DNA from: Phoronis australis
Lineage: Eukaryota; Phoronida; Phoronidae
Length of the DNA: 64,000 bases
Assembly: GCA_002633005.1 (NCBI GenBank)
Contig: NMRA01000245.1
Coordinates: 367,773 to 431,772, forward strand
Direction: 5' to 3'
The notes below the pieces were generated by a model, which did no database searches, was not told the DNA's origin, and saw only the letters and a list, made by a program, of their open reading frames with translations. Position 1 is the first letter of the stretch, and every line of letters begins with the position of its first letter. Shown here piece after piece: positions 22,600 to 34,460 of the stretch. Position numbers and translations under genes: made by a program.

Positions 22600-24190
22600 T
22601 TACTAAGGATCTTGTGTGGCATATAGCTGCAGTAAAAATTCTCCATTTTGGGACAGTCTCTAGAATTTGGGATACTGAAATTATGGTTGAAATTGATTTT
22701 TCTTGATTCTGAAGATTGGGACATGGGCAATTTTGGTGTTGGTTGTATTTTTGAAAAGCAGACACTGCGCTTTGTATTAACCCAACTTGATAATTGCAGT
22801 TCATGAAATACTCAAAAATGGGGACCGCTGCAACGTTTTCATGCATCGATCCCATAGCGTGTAGCATAAAACTGAATGATCATAATTCTTTAATTTGGGC
22901 TGACCAATTCTAAAATTTGGTACAAGCTCTGATCCAAAGCAAAATGTTTTATTCTTCCATTTTTAAAACTAGAGAATTTTCACCATAAGTACACTTAAAT
23001 ACGAAAAATTTTGAGTGTAGACGGGGTTATACTTAAGGTTGATTTGATTTTGTGTGTTTAAGGCACTTGCTCGCTCATTGTATAGCAATCGGTGTAATGA
23101 CATTTAAGATTAGTTTCTAGTGTATTTTGCCAATTTTCAGATCTCTTGAAGCTGTTCATTTGGTAGTACAAACTGATGGTTAGTTTTGGTCACTTTTGTG
23201 TTCAGGTGGAACCAGTGAAATAATACTCAAAATGAGATGATCAGACCGAACACAAGCCGTGACATTTTAACAAGTATTTCAAAGTTTGTATTATTTTTAT
23301 GGTACACTCACACATATGTGTATGTGAGTGCATTGTGCCATCATCCTTATCTATCTGGACATCTGGTGTTCACCTCTAAAGCCCCTTATCATGAAAGTTT
23401 GCAGTCATGTTGCTATAACGAATGTTGTGTATTTATTCAAGTAAATATGACCTGACTTTACAAGGAGGCCAAAAATCATCAGTTTTGATCCTCAATATTC
23501 AAAATATTTCAGCCAGTGTTTCATTGCTATGAAGTCATTGCTAATGCTCCTCTCCACACTAAAGGACCTTAGGTCAAAATTCATGATGCACAGGCTTCTT
23601 GGCGATGATTGTTGTGCACATCTACAAGTCAAGGTGCTGTGAAATGGGTAGACTTTCTAGTGGATACTAAACAACAGTTCTTTTTGCCCGAGTCTCATTA
23701 TAAATAAAACATAAGTGTTTGTCATCGAGAAAACAAACTGATTCTGAATATCCAGGTCACCAAAACTGGGACAAACCAATATGACCTCTGCAAATAACGT
23801 TCTTCTAAGATCTGTGTAGCACACACTTGAGCAACGAAAATCTGTTTCATTTTCAATGCATGAGAGAGTACAAAAATCACCCAAACTCCTCAACAAGAGT
23901 GAAAGTACCAAAATGGCCAAATTCCACTTTCAGTGGCAAGACAACTGTTCCAAACCGAGAAAATGGGGACTGTTTGTCTAGAAATGAGCATCACCATTTT
24001 GGGAAGTAATTGCTATTTTTAAAAATAAAAGTAGCAATTATCGCTTTATTTAAAAAATTGACTTTCTAATTATTAAATTACAAACCCCTTATACTCAGTA
24101 GCTGGCTCAACGCATCGTTTGAAATGTCTCATAAAATGGCCATTTGGGACAAGACGTAATTAAACCTAACACATTCATATCTGCGTTTTA
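22600..24190. other. Convergent intergenic spacer, no recognised gene
   Basis: This is the space between the 3' ends of SLC46 and SAMTOR. It holds short frames without domain similarity and small inverted repeats (for example CACTCACACATATG... near 23305, and TAATTGCTATTTTT paired with its complement at 24005-24040). Confidence 0.5.
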
Positions 24191-24197
24191 AATGAGC

Positions 24198-24203
24198 TTT
24201 ATT
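24198..24203 (-). promoter_or_regulatory. Candidate poly(A) signal of SAMTOR
   Basis: TTTATT on the plus strand reads AATAAA on the minus strand, about 270 bases after the SAMTOR stop. It is a motif match only. Confidence 0.4.
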
Positions 24204-24469
24204 GTCTGAAGACAGAATGAGGACGGTGAGCAGTATATGATGTGTAAACAGTTATAGCAAGGGACTGTCCAATGACAAATATTTTAAATGCAGAAATATA
24301 GTGAAAACTGATTCACTAGCCATAAAAACATCTGGAAGAACTTTACATTATGCTCCATGAAATCATTATAGCGACTTACTATCTACAGAAACAGAAGTTC
24401 ACACGTAGAGCAACAGATTATAAATGAAAACGAGATATCTTTGGCACATACATACATAAATACAATACA

Positions 24470-27400
24470 TTACAACACTGGCAAGTCATTATTAAACGTA
24501 TTCATGAGATCATCGCAGGAAAACCCGTTACCGTTGTAGAAGTCCATGCTCTCCATGTCGGGCGAGAGATCGTGAAAATCTTGAGGAATATAGAGCATAT
24601 CTGGAGAGATATCGTCCATCAAATGATCTTGTTTGGGCGATTGTACAATTTTTCTGAATGCCATACAATGCAGGTGCTCCTCTTTTTCGTACTTGCATCG
24701 TTTGAAACCCAACGACTCTATCGCCGTCTTCCAGCTCTTGATCTGCGGAGCATTCTTATTCTGACTTTTAGAGTCCGGAGTGATAATAATCAGCAAGCCG
24801 TCTGCCATGAGGAGTTTGTGTGCCTTCTGACAACAGATCCAGCGTTGGTAGGGCGAGGGAAAGTACTCGAGGAGTAGAGAGAATACGACAACGTGGAAGG
24901 ACTCGCGGGGCAGCCTCTCTATGGGACTGCGAAGTCCTTTCATGTAGCTTTCACAGGAGTCCGGCGCCACCTGCAGGCGATCGCCGATATCAAGATGGAG
25001 GAAGTCGCAGTGGAACACACTCTGAAATGATGATGGTGTAGAATAATATAAACAAGTGAAACTGTTGAAATTAGTGATCTGATGAAGTTTGCTGTGTAAC
25101 CACCTGGTTCAGGTATAACGCTGATGATGCTTTTGTGTAAATGTATACACTCGACATTATTCAAACTATTTCAGTCAACTAATAAGCATTACATTTTATA
25201 GCAAATACTTAAAGTATTGACTGCGCTGATGACGTTTTTTCCTGCACTCCATGCCTGTTGACCAAAAAGTGGTGCACTTCTAAAATTAATTACTTTAGAT
25301 CTCTGTAGATTTTAATTTTGATGGACATTTTATTGATAAGTGAAGGTATGCAGAACGCCCAAAAATCATATCCCATCAACAGACGAACGAGGACAATCAC
25401 CTGTTACATGTGATTGAATAAGGCTTCTCATAAATAGCATCAACAGGCAATACGTTATAACGACAAAAAACAAGTTCTATCCAAAGAGTAAAGCTTTAGA
25501 TTTACACCACTTAATACTATACAGCTGATCTCAATATGCTCCTTGCATTGATGAGAAGTGACTTCCGGGTTTGCAAAGAACTGAGAGTTCGTTATTCCTC
25601 GAGACCGTGCTCGGTGCTTAAAATGACACGCCGTTACAAGCCAACTTATAGAGCCTGGGCTCGAGCTGTAACGAACTGTCAGTTCTTTCCAAGCCTTTCT
25701 ACCACCCCTAATTTAAAGTTAGGTGGAATCTTATTGACAAGTTTGTGTACTTTGTCAAATATCCATAAAAGTTGGTAAAAGAATGCATTTCCTGAGAGAA
25801 GAAACCTTGCAGAATTCGATTTTTGACTTTTACCAATCTGCTATTAATTAGGTCACGTGACCATGTTATTTTAGAAAAATTTAGCAAAAACAAAAGGTAC
25901 ACCGAGAGCAAAACAACAGTATCAACAACATGGCCAAATTTGGTTCGATATGAATATTCATGATGAGATCTCAAAAATGCTGTTTTCTAAAATATCAGTC
26001 TGTTTTCCTTTTATGGAACTTTATTTTTGTCATGGAAATCATTAGTCCTATTTTTGATAAACCCCTCATACAAAAATGGAACATTTTGAAAACAATTCTT
26101 AAGAACATGTTGGATAACATCACATAATTTAAAGGCATAATATCCGAAAATTTGTTATGAATCCGATCAACTATTTCTGAGGCTTCACTACAAATGAACG
26201 TCAAACTCGAGGTATTGCCATGGTAACCACATAAAAAATAAGGAAATAATTTACAAGTAAAGTCCAAGGTAACATGGATGTGTGGAAGACCTACCTCACG
26301 AGCAGGGCTGATATCAATGCCTATAGCCAGAAACTCGTCAAAGTCAAGAAATGGATTAAAGCAGCTTCCAACATCAAGCAGACGAATCTTTCCTTCAAGT
26401 GGTAGAGTCCTGTCAATGATAGTGATCCAAAATACAGTAATTCTTCACTTATTTTGCACAAAAATAATTGTCGTTTTCCATTTCTCTAAGGCTAATTACT
26501 TGACTGCAATAAAGAAAGTTTCTTTGATGACATCTATACAGTGCAAACCATGGTAGTAATATACAAAATTTTCTTAATCTTTATTTTTCTGGAAAAAATT
26601 GACAAAGCAGAATTTCACTTGTCGGCCATACTGTGTGTTAAATAAGTGACGAATTGCCATATATCAAATAATCAAAATAGGTACTAATGCAAAGACAGAC
26701 TGAAAACCAAGAGACGTCATTTCTCTAATACCACCTGCACTAATCAACTACAAACTTCCCAACATTGGAATATAGGACATGAAAATTGCTTCCTACTGCA
26801 CTAGGCAAATACTATATCACGACAACGAACGAGAGAGAGACATAATGCAATGTTTCACAGTGTGCTAAATCAACTAGGGCTTTAGAGGTGTTACGGTTAA
26901 TATTCAGTCAATGAACTGCTGAGGACTTTGGGACGCTTTCAAGAGAAAAGATGTACTCAATTATGTACGTAGTCAAAAATATAAAATTTACAGTCTCCAG
27001 GATACCCACTTTGCGTAAAGTGAGTGTGGAGATTGGAACTTGGTCCAGGATTTTTCTGCAGGTTGTTGAAATTACATGACAAATAATAACAAGAAGGCCA
27101 GGGACAAAGTTTTGGAAATAATGGAAGAACTAATTCATTAGTTGAGCCTTGGAGAGTATATAATAAAAAATATACTTGGATGAGAAAAAAACCAGTTAAA
27201 ATGGCTAGGCTTGATCTTTTTTGTAATAACTAAGGAATCACTGTCTTGTGTCGAGAAAGTGGACATTTTTGCAGGCTACATAACAAATCATTCTAGTATC
27301 TTTTTAGACTTTGTCTTGTGTTTCTCTAGCTTTACCAAAGGTAGAGGTTTTTTGGCGCTTCAATAAGACACTTTTAAAAGATGAAGAATATATAAAAAAG

Positions 27401-30400
27401 AGAGGTTATTCATGACACAAAAGATATGTATGCTCTTTTTTCATATAATAGGGACAACATATCAAATATTTCTATAAATGATCAATTATTTTTTGAAAAA
27501 TTGTTACATGATATTAGTGATATAGTATCTACAAAAAGAAAACCAAGTTAGAAAGATCTACATATTTAGAAAACGGATTAAAAATTCTACATTAGACTTT
27601 ATCAGATGGTTTTGATGTAAATTTGCAAATTTAAAGCATTTAAATGACTGCCTACAAGAACTGGAGGACGTTCAGAAAGAATACATGGAGTGAGTTATAT
27701 TAAGATCTAACGTGAAGTGGATTGAAGATGGTGAAAAACCTACAAAATATTTCTGTGGCTTGGAAAAAAGAAGTAATATGCAAGTGATCATTACTAAACT
27801 AATTGATAATAAAAATTAATGAAAAGAGTTCTTCTCAAGAGGCCATTTTAAATGAAATTCCGGAATTTTATAGCTCACTATTCCTCTTTTGATAACGAGC
27901 TTGAAGATGTAAATTTAAAAGAATTTTTTAGTCAGAATACCAATTTTATCGGATTTACAGAGAGATGATTTAGACGGGGAAATACAGTTAGAAGAAATTA
28001 CGCGTGTTTTAAATAAAATGAAGTGATGGGTTTACTGTTGAATTTTACAATATTTTGGAAAGACATTTCACTCTTTGTCGTACGAACTTTTCAACATTTC
28101 TTTAACTGTGGACTACTGTCTCCAAACCAAGTATATGGAGTTATAAAATTGCTCCCTAAGGGTGATAAACTATGAGAATTCGTATTCCATTAAATAATTG
28201 CAGTGCATGCTTATTATAACTTCAATTTAGCAGTTTCAGGAATTGACCGATTCCATTCCGAATACTATATCACGACAACGAATGAGAGAGAGACATAATG
28301 CAATGTTTCACAGTGTGCTAAATCAACTAGGGATTTAGAGGTGTTACGCTATCGGAGAGACAATCCAGGACCAGGCGAAACTCAAAGAATTTGTGGTAGA
28401 ACAAATTAGTCGCATGTTTGCCAACATCAACAATGCCTTCGGGGGGGGGGGACATTTTATAAAGCAAAGCCTCTTTATCTCACACCTCCCACAATCAAAT
28501 CAACCAGACTACTTACACTGTATTGTATTTTGGCATTGAGTGACCAGGACTGACGGCCTCTGGACACTGGTCATCAACTTGCATTTCATCAGAGACTGAC
28601 TGGTCATCACAACTGCACTCGAATGTGTCGCTAACATCAATAAAGTGCTGAAGCAACTCTTCGCGCTCTTGCCGTGTCTCGTCCACCAAATCAGGTGGAC
28701 TTATCTCCCCTGTTGCCATCTCAGAACCTTCAGGCATGACCAGCGTGTGATTCCACTTTTGACCGTCGGGCAGGTCAGCTTCAACTTCCACTGGGGCACT
28801 CATAAAGCCTGGATCGAGGCTAGTACATGTTGACCCTCCCCAAGTGCTGCATACGCTAACTTCGGGAAGGGAGGTAAAAAACTGTTCTGAATCCGAGCGC
28901 TGCGCGGCCTTCCCTAACCTACATCTCTCATCGGGCACACTATCCGTATTCGACTGCACAGTGCTATTGCTAATATCATCGTCACTTATCCTGTCGCCAG
29001 TTCTACTGGAGAGATCAATTTTTAATTCTTCGACATCCGTAGTCACAAGTGGCGTGTCAGAGTTAAATTTCGTGTCCACAAACATAGAAGAACAAGACTT
29101 CTCATCGGACACCGGTGTGCAAAGCTCATCCTCATCATTCGCTTCTGCAAACTTCTTACGTCTGTCATCTTTGTCGAGGATAGACTGCAAACCACCGTGG
29201 AAGAAATAGTTCGTGCACGTATTTCGACACCAGTCAATTCTGTAAACAAAGCAGAACATTAGTAACAGTGACATAATTGGAAGACCACCGAGGTCTGTTT
29301 CGTGAAAGTGACTTATGACCTAAGACAGAAATTTGGTTTTACGCTCCCCATAACTATTTCTAAAAAATAGTTGAAACTCACTTTAGAAAAGAATAAAGTA
29401 TCTGAGAATATGCTCATAACTGCCTCAGAAAATTTGTATAAGTTATTTTCATGCAAGTGACATGCTCATAATTACAGGACTAAATCCTTATTTGACACCG
29501 TGAAGTGGAACCATAAGACCAAATTTCTGTCTAAGTTTTAAGTCAGTTTTCATGACACAGAACCCTGGGCTCCTGATGAATGGTTACCACATTATTCTGT
29601 CAATAAATGACTCTTTATTGCTTCAGGCATTATAGCCCACTTTATTTACTACATTATGGGCAACCCAACCCCAGCCATATCCACCAATCAGTAATAATAT
29701 GATTTCTGGGTAAATAGATGTGTTAAAGTAAAAAAAACACATTATGGACGACACATCTTCACCAAGACTGACAGCGAACGAAAACGTTTTGTAACTAAAG
29801 ATACCACGTCTTATACAAATGCAAACTTTACCCAAGTGCCATCCAAAACAAAAAATCACTTAAATGCAGAGCAAGCTTGTATCACAGCTGCTTTTAAAGC
29901 TATTCTGGTAGTAAACAAAAACACCAATGACCCAAATATTCCATGCATGTAAATACGCAACTGGCACTATGTGTTGATTTTGAGGTCAAAAAGTCATGTT
30001 TTGAGAATATGTTTACAAAGGCAGGTTTAATGAACATTTAGCCAAGAAAACTACTTTTGGAGATGGAAACACATTCAGTGACACCTAAAAATGTTGTTTG
30101 CCTGGAAGAGACTTTAGTGTTTCTTGGACATAGCAAGCGTTTAATACTAAGTTTATATTTTCACAATGTGCACAGAGTTCATCTACAAGTTACAACAAAC
30201 TTGATAGTCAAATTTGAGACCAATAGATTTAATCAAATTATACCTGGAATGTCATATAAGATATTGAACAATTATGCATCAAAACATCCATTGTAACAAG
30301 GCATAATACCATTTCTAAATGGCTTTTCAAATTAATAAGTCAACTTGCATCATGTTTAAGTGAACACAGCTTCTGCAACTGATAGCAATTTGCAAATTAT

Positions 30401-32566
30401 TACTATCAATTTCTAATCAACAGTGTAATTGACCCTCACCTAATGATAAGGTCATCCATATGATTTCAACTGCACAGAAGAATTTTCTTGTGAATGCATA
30501 GCGTTATTTAGCCAAGGTTCTCTGATCTGTCTCCTACATTTGAGACCCCTCTGCATGGCAATTGGAGAGCTCAGAAGAGACATCGTGGACTTACACACAG
30601 GTGGTGTTGTATACAACAAGCGTGCATCAGCATTAGACATGAACATTTGTGCATAAGCCCATCAGTTTCTACAAACTGATGGGCTTATGCAATAGCCCAT
30701 GAAATGCAGCAACACCAGTTCCACTACCTGCTATCCTAGAGTGTAATTCAAGTTTCACAACTCACGTAAATTGCTCATGTGGTGAGATCATGACAGTCGT
30801 GATCCGTTTTCCCAGGCAGCATTGCACAAGCTCACCCAGCAACAGGTCAGTACGATTTACTGTGGACTTACAAGTTAGGCGTGTTTGGTTCAGGGATCAG
30901 TTTGTATGCGGGATGATGCGGCATTTTGAGTTGAGCAGTTACAGGGTTTATAATTGGTGATTAAGATAACGAATAAGAAGGAATTACGCGATACCAACCT
31001 CGTTTGTGGATGTTTATCCCAGTGGTCGACAGCTAAGTGAAACATTGCATTGGCATACTCAGAGAGAACATCTTTATTTTGGATATGGTCGTACCATACC
31101 TTGTTGAAGTCACCATCACCTGAGTTTGAGAAATAAATGTTTTGTCAATTGTGGTTCACAGATACAACAAGCCTTATAATTCAACGTAAAATTCCGTGAA
31201 TGAAACGGTATAACTTCTTCCACCAGATAGCACGATGGGCTCTCCTTGGTATGCCCGAGCTGGTGAGACAACAGCTGACCAACTAAACACAGGAAATTTG
31301 AATCAAATACTGTTAGTCGCTGACTTGAGTAGTGACACTGCCTCCGTCTCTCATGGAATTCAGCTTGGCTAATGATGTTATAAAGCAAGTAAGCAAATTC
31401 CAGTATTTGATTTGATTTTTCTGGATTTTTTTACCTCAACTTAAAGGACTATGTCGCGGCTTAGTGTACCTCATGTGCGGACTATTTAGTTCTTAACTAT
31501 AGACTTCGTATATCTAGTTTCAGTTCTGTTTATTATTTCATTTTTGTTTTTCTTTTATTTTTTGGGAGGATGTTTCAATATTGCATAGCTTTATTGATAA
31601 GTCAATAGATGGCGTTGCTAGTATCGAATTAGCCTCTGTTCCGTTCTGCAATATATGTGTCAACATGTCAGCTAACACGTTTATGTTTTACTCACACTAT
31701 TCCAGCTAGTCTTGAAACAAGATGTCTCAAAACTTTCATTCTTTTAGTTAACCTACAACGTAATTTTAGGTTATGTAGGACCCGCCATCGACGTGTTACC
31801 ACAATATCTGCAAAACTACAGAATTTAACTCGGCAAAATTATATATTTTTTAAAGCATAAATTCTATAGCATTTGATTTTTAACTTTATACAAATCTGCC
31901 TCATGTGACATTGCTTGTCAACAAAATTTAGAAAAAAGAAATGTACATTCATAGAAAAACAACAGGATTGATAACATAACAAAATTTTTTATGATATAAA
32001 TGATCTAGATAAGAAGTCTATAGTATAGCCTCATACGCCAGAATCGTTTCGGTGAATTATGCCTCACACTGGCAGGCAGTGTAAAAACAGGAGTGCACGC
32101 AGTGTAAAAATACCCAATTGCCGATGTGGGCAACTGAATGAAGGACTGCTCAAAAAATTTTAATTGCAGGAGTATTTGTTCGAGTTTGAAGGATTTAAAG
32201 ACATCGTCGGCCACCTAAGGTAAGCTTCTATGTGCAAAAAGTACTGATATCAATGTGAGTTTGATGTTTTAATCAGTGTGCGGCATAATTCTCCAGTATA
32301 TGAAGCACCGTCCTATAGAGTATAGGAGCATGATGCATCAACGTCTCTAGTGTAGGTCGAGACGGTGGCACTGTCCAACATCAGCAATAGCCTTCTAGCT
32401 TAAAGTCATAAGTTTCATTCTTGATCGTGATCTTACATTCTTTGAAGTCTCTCCTTAATTTTGCATGCACGCCTTTGACGACGCCAGCCAGTTTCAGATG
32501 CTTGTCGCGATTTTCTTTTGCTTGCGGCGCAACCTTCCCAGACAGATGAGTCATGTCCGCTGTCAT
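24470..32566 (-). CDS. SAMTOR: S-adenosylmethionine sensor upstream of mTORC1 (BMT2 homologue)
   Basis: Five minus-strand exons (32437-32566, 30999-31119, 28517-29239, 26295-26409, 24470-25021) join in phase into 546 residues. Family members bind SAM and, when unbound, restrain mTORC1 through GATOR1/KICSTOR. Exon 1 has the helical [14 protein letters not shown] block, and exon 2 DFNKVWYDH...[13 protein letters not shown]. Exon 3 opens with [16 protein letters not shown], and exon 4 has Rossmann motif I ([11 protein letters not shown], 335-345) and the IGIDI acidic strand. Exon 5 has [18 protein letters not shown] (407-424) and IESLGFKR. Exon 3 also encodes a long acidic Ser/Thr-rich linker that makes the protein about 140 residues longer than the roughly 405-residue human form. 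The start is the first ATG in exon 1. The frame stays open back to an acceptor at 32611-32613, so a further N-terminal exon is possible. LINE copy 2 lies in the intron between exons 3 and 4. Confidence 0.92.
25790..26110 (+). repeat. AT-rich dispersed repeat, copy 1
   Basis: About 300 bases sharing an ordered set of blocks with 41240-41520 and 44650-45010, and partly with 31800-31990. The blocks are TTTGATTTTTGAC, GTCA(C/T)GTGACCAT, GAAATCT/GAGATCTCAAAA, and GATA..CCCTCTTATA/ATACA..TGGAACATTTT. It has no coding potential. It is possibly an old SINE or MITE family. Confidence 0.5.
26808..26895. repeat. 88 bp direct repeat flanking LINE copy 2 (left)
   Basis: Identical to 28261-28348 except for two bases. 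The two copies bracket exactly the 1365 bp LINE-derived insert, like an unusually long target-site duplication. Confidence 0.85.
26896..28260 (+). mobile_element. LINE fragment, copy 2 (internally deleted)
   Basis: Nearly identical to 19929-21460, including shared stop codons such as the TGA after the YME codons. It lacks about 140 bases of the RT entry region (GAGAATTC joins directly to CGTATTCCATT near 28176) and has other small deletions. It lies in a SAMTOR intron on the strand opposite to that gene. Because the lesions are shared, the source was already dead when the second copy arose. Confidence 0.75.
28261..28348. repeat. 88 bp direct repeat flanking LINE copy 2 (right)
   Basis: The partner of 26808-26895, differing by two substitutions (AAC/AAT and GGC/GGA). 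Confidence 0.85.
30651..30690. repeat. Perfect 18 bp stem, 4 base loop hairpin
   Basis: GCATAAGCCCATCAGTTT (30651-30668) is followed by CTAC and then its exact reverse complement (30673-30690). One more outer T-A pair extends it to 19 bp. It lies in the SAMTOR intron between exons 2 and 3. The short loop and perfect stem suggest a template-switch mutation or cruciform rather than a folded RNA gene. Confidence 0.85.
32000..32300 (-). mobile_element. Diverged relative of the 33167-34066 element
   Basis: Read on the minus strand, the blocks GAATTATGCC, CCTTAGGTGGCC, TTTAAATCCTTCAAACTCGA, ACAAATACTCC and TTTTTGAGCAGTCC match the arm of the 900 bp element in order, but with many differences. It lies in the first SAMTOR intron. 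Confidence 0.5.
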
Positions 32567-32849
32567 CTGCCAACCACTTCTTTTACTAGGCAAACCCTGC
32601 CCCTGATAATCTGGAAATAGAGATTTGTCGCATCAATCAACATGCTAACGCGACAAAAATCGAATTATAAAAATCCACATACTTGACCGAAAACAAAAGT
32701 CAAATTACCAGTTTAAAGGAATGGAAAACAGGCAGGCAAAGAACGTCTTTGAGTTTACAAACTCAGGGTAGCGTTCAGTAGCTGTCTCGTGGCGAGAAAA
32801 ATTAACCAGAATCACGTGGTCTCATTAAAAATACACGCCAATATTTCAC

Positions 32850-32945
32850 AAAATCTCGCGAGGTCTTACTTTTCTAGAGAGGTACTGCCGTTACTGAACT
32901 CAGACCCGAGAGATGTCTCTCGTGCATTTCCGCTTCCTGTTTGAA
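32850..32945 (-). promoter_or_regulatory. Candidate SAMTOR promoter
   Basis: TCTCGCGAG at 32854-32862 matches a palindromic core-promoter element common upstream of housekeeping genes. An ETS-like CAGGAAGCGG (minus strand, about 32932-32941) is close by. The site is about 290 bases upstream of the SAMTOR start codon and before a possible leader acceptor at 32611. It is motif-based inference. Confidence 0.35.
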
Positions 32946-33157
32946 ATGTCAGAATTCATTATTCGAAGACGCCTGTAAACTACTAATTAACCGAAGCGTT
33001 CGTTTTTCTGCTAATATCATTATGACAGAGGTAACCGTTTCTTTTCTGGTAGGAGTGAAATTTTGTTTGTACCTGGCCAAACATGATTGATAAATTTTCT
33101 TTGAGTTTTGGGCTACTGAATAAACTGTCATTTGATTTATGACATTTCACTTGTCTG

Positions 33158-34075
33158 CTACTGCTATAGGCAATGACCATCGCCTCTGTTGGCCCGAAGC
33201 AGAGGCGATGTAGAGGCTATAGGCGCTCTGTACGCCGGAAGCTTTTCGGCGAATTTTGCCTCGCACCGACTAAACCATCAAAGTCACGTTGTTCTAAATA
33301 CCTTTTGCGCATAGAGGAACACCTTAGGAGGTTGTCGATGTGTTTAATTCCTTCCAACTCGAACAAATACTCCCGTTATGAAACTTTTTCTTCGAGCAGT
33401 CCCTATTTCAGTTCCCAAAATCGTGAACTCAACTTTTTCATTTTTTTAACCAGGCCGAAGGTCAGAAGTTGCGGACCTACCGGCGAACTTTGAAAGCTGA
33501 AGTTCCCGCCCTTCGCGTACGTGCTGCCGGGAACCAGCCGTGCATTTGCCGTGTTGTTAAACATTAAAATGTCAAATATGTGCACAAAGACTATTAAATG
33601 TCATATCAACAGCATTTATTTTTATCAAATACAAACAATGATTCATTGAAATACAATCAGTTTCAAGTAACGCCAATTAAAGACAAGTATAAGTGGTGGC
33701 ATTTTGGAAACGAACATTTGACTGACAAGACCGCAATGGCTCACCTTTGGCCTATTTAAAGATTGAGGTCATGAATTGGAGCGTGCGCAGTATAAAAATG
33801 GTGAGTTCACGATTTTGGGAACTGAAATAGAGACTGCTCGAAGAAAAAGTTTCATAACGGGAGTATTTGTTCGAGTTGGAAGGAATTAAACACATCGGCA
33901 ACCTCCTAAGGTGTTCCTCTATGCGCAAAAGGTATTTAGAACAACGTGACTTTGATGGTTTAGTCGGTGCGAGGCAAAATTCGCCGAAAAGCTTCCGGCG
34001 TACAGAGCGCCTATAGCCTCTACATCGCCTCTGCTTCGGGCCAACAGAGGCGATGATCATTGCCTACTACTGCTA
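33158..34075. mobile_element. 900 bp Mutator-like element with 265 bp inverted repeats and 9 bp target duplication
   Basis: Bases 33167-33431 and 33802-34066 are inverted repeats that differ at only a few positions, separated by a 370 bp unique centre. The element (33167-34066) is flanked on both sides by CTACTGCTA (33158-33166 and 34067-34075). Long terminal inverted repeats with a 9 bp duplication are the hallmark of Mutator-like (MULE) DNA transposons. The arms contain their own small hairpin (CATCGCCTCTG...CAGAGGCGATG, 33179-33211). An open frame of about 85 codons appears once per arm, on opposite strands, simply because the arms are copies. No transposase is present, so it is non-autonomous. 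Confidence 0.8.
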
Positions 34076-34460
34076 GTGCTAGACAGTATTATCCACCGTT
34101 TCTATTCTAGGTCGTCCCTGAAGAGTTTCATAAACCGAGAGATTTTCGATGAATTATGCCTCAATTCATTCCAACTTGGCAGTAGAAATGTTAGTACTCC
34201 CATGGGCCTTCATGTGCTAGAAGCTTTTCCACGAATCATGACTCACATTGTCATTCATTAAAGTTAAACTGACTAAGTCGGGCTACAACATCAACAAGTA
34301 CCTGGCTTTTGGGCATAGACTATAGAGGGACACCTTAGGAGGCCACCGATGTCTTTAATTCCTTCCAACTTGAACAAATACTCCCCTAATCAAACTTTTT
34401 TTGAACAGTCTTCCATTCTATTGCCTAAATCGGCAACTGGCCATTTTTGCACTGCTCGCA
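34076..34460 (+). mobile_element. Older diverged relative abutting the Mutator-like element
   Basis: Immediately after the 9 bp duplication, sequence blocks GAATTATGCCTC, GGACACCTTAGGAGGCC, TTTAATTCCTTCCAACTTGA and ACAAATACTCCC follow the order of the 33167-33431 arm with much divergence. The new element seems to have landed next to or inside an older family member. Confidence 0.5.

Noticed and set aside
28844-29209. 121-codon plus-strand ORF
   Set aside because: It is the shadow of SAMTOR exon 3. The sense strand has the family match and correct splice phases.
33173-33493. 106-codon plus ORF and its near-twin on the minus strand at 33752-34060
   Set aside because: Both are the same sequence seen in the two inverted arms of the Mutator-like element. 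There is no recognised domain or start context, so it is not called a gene.
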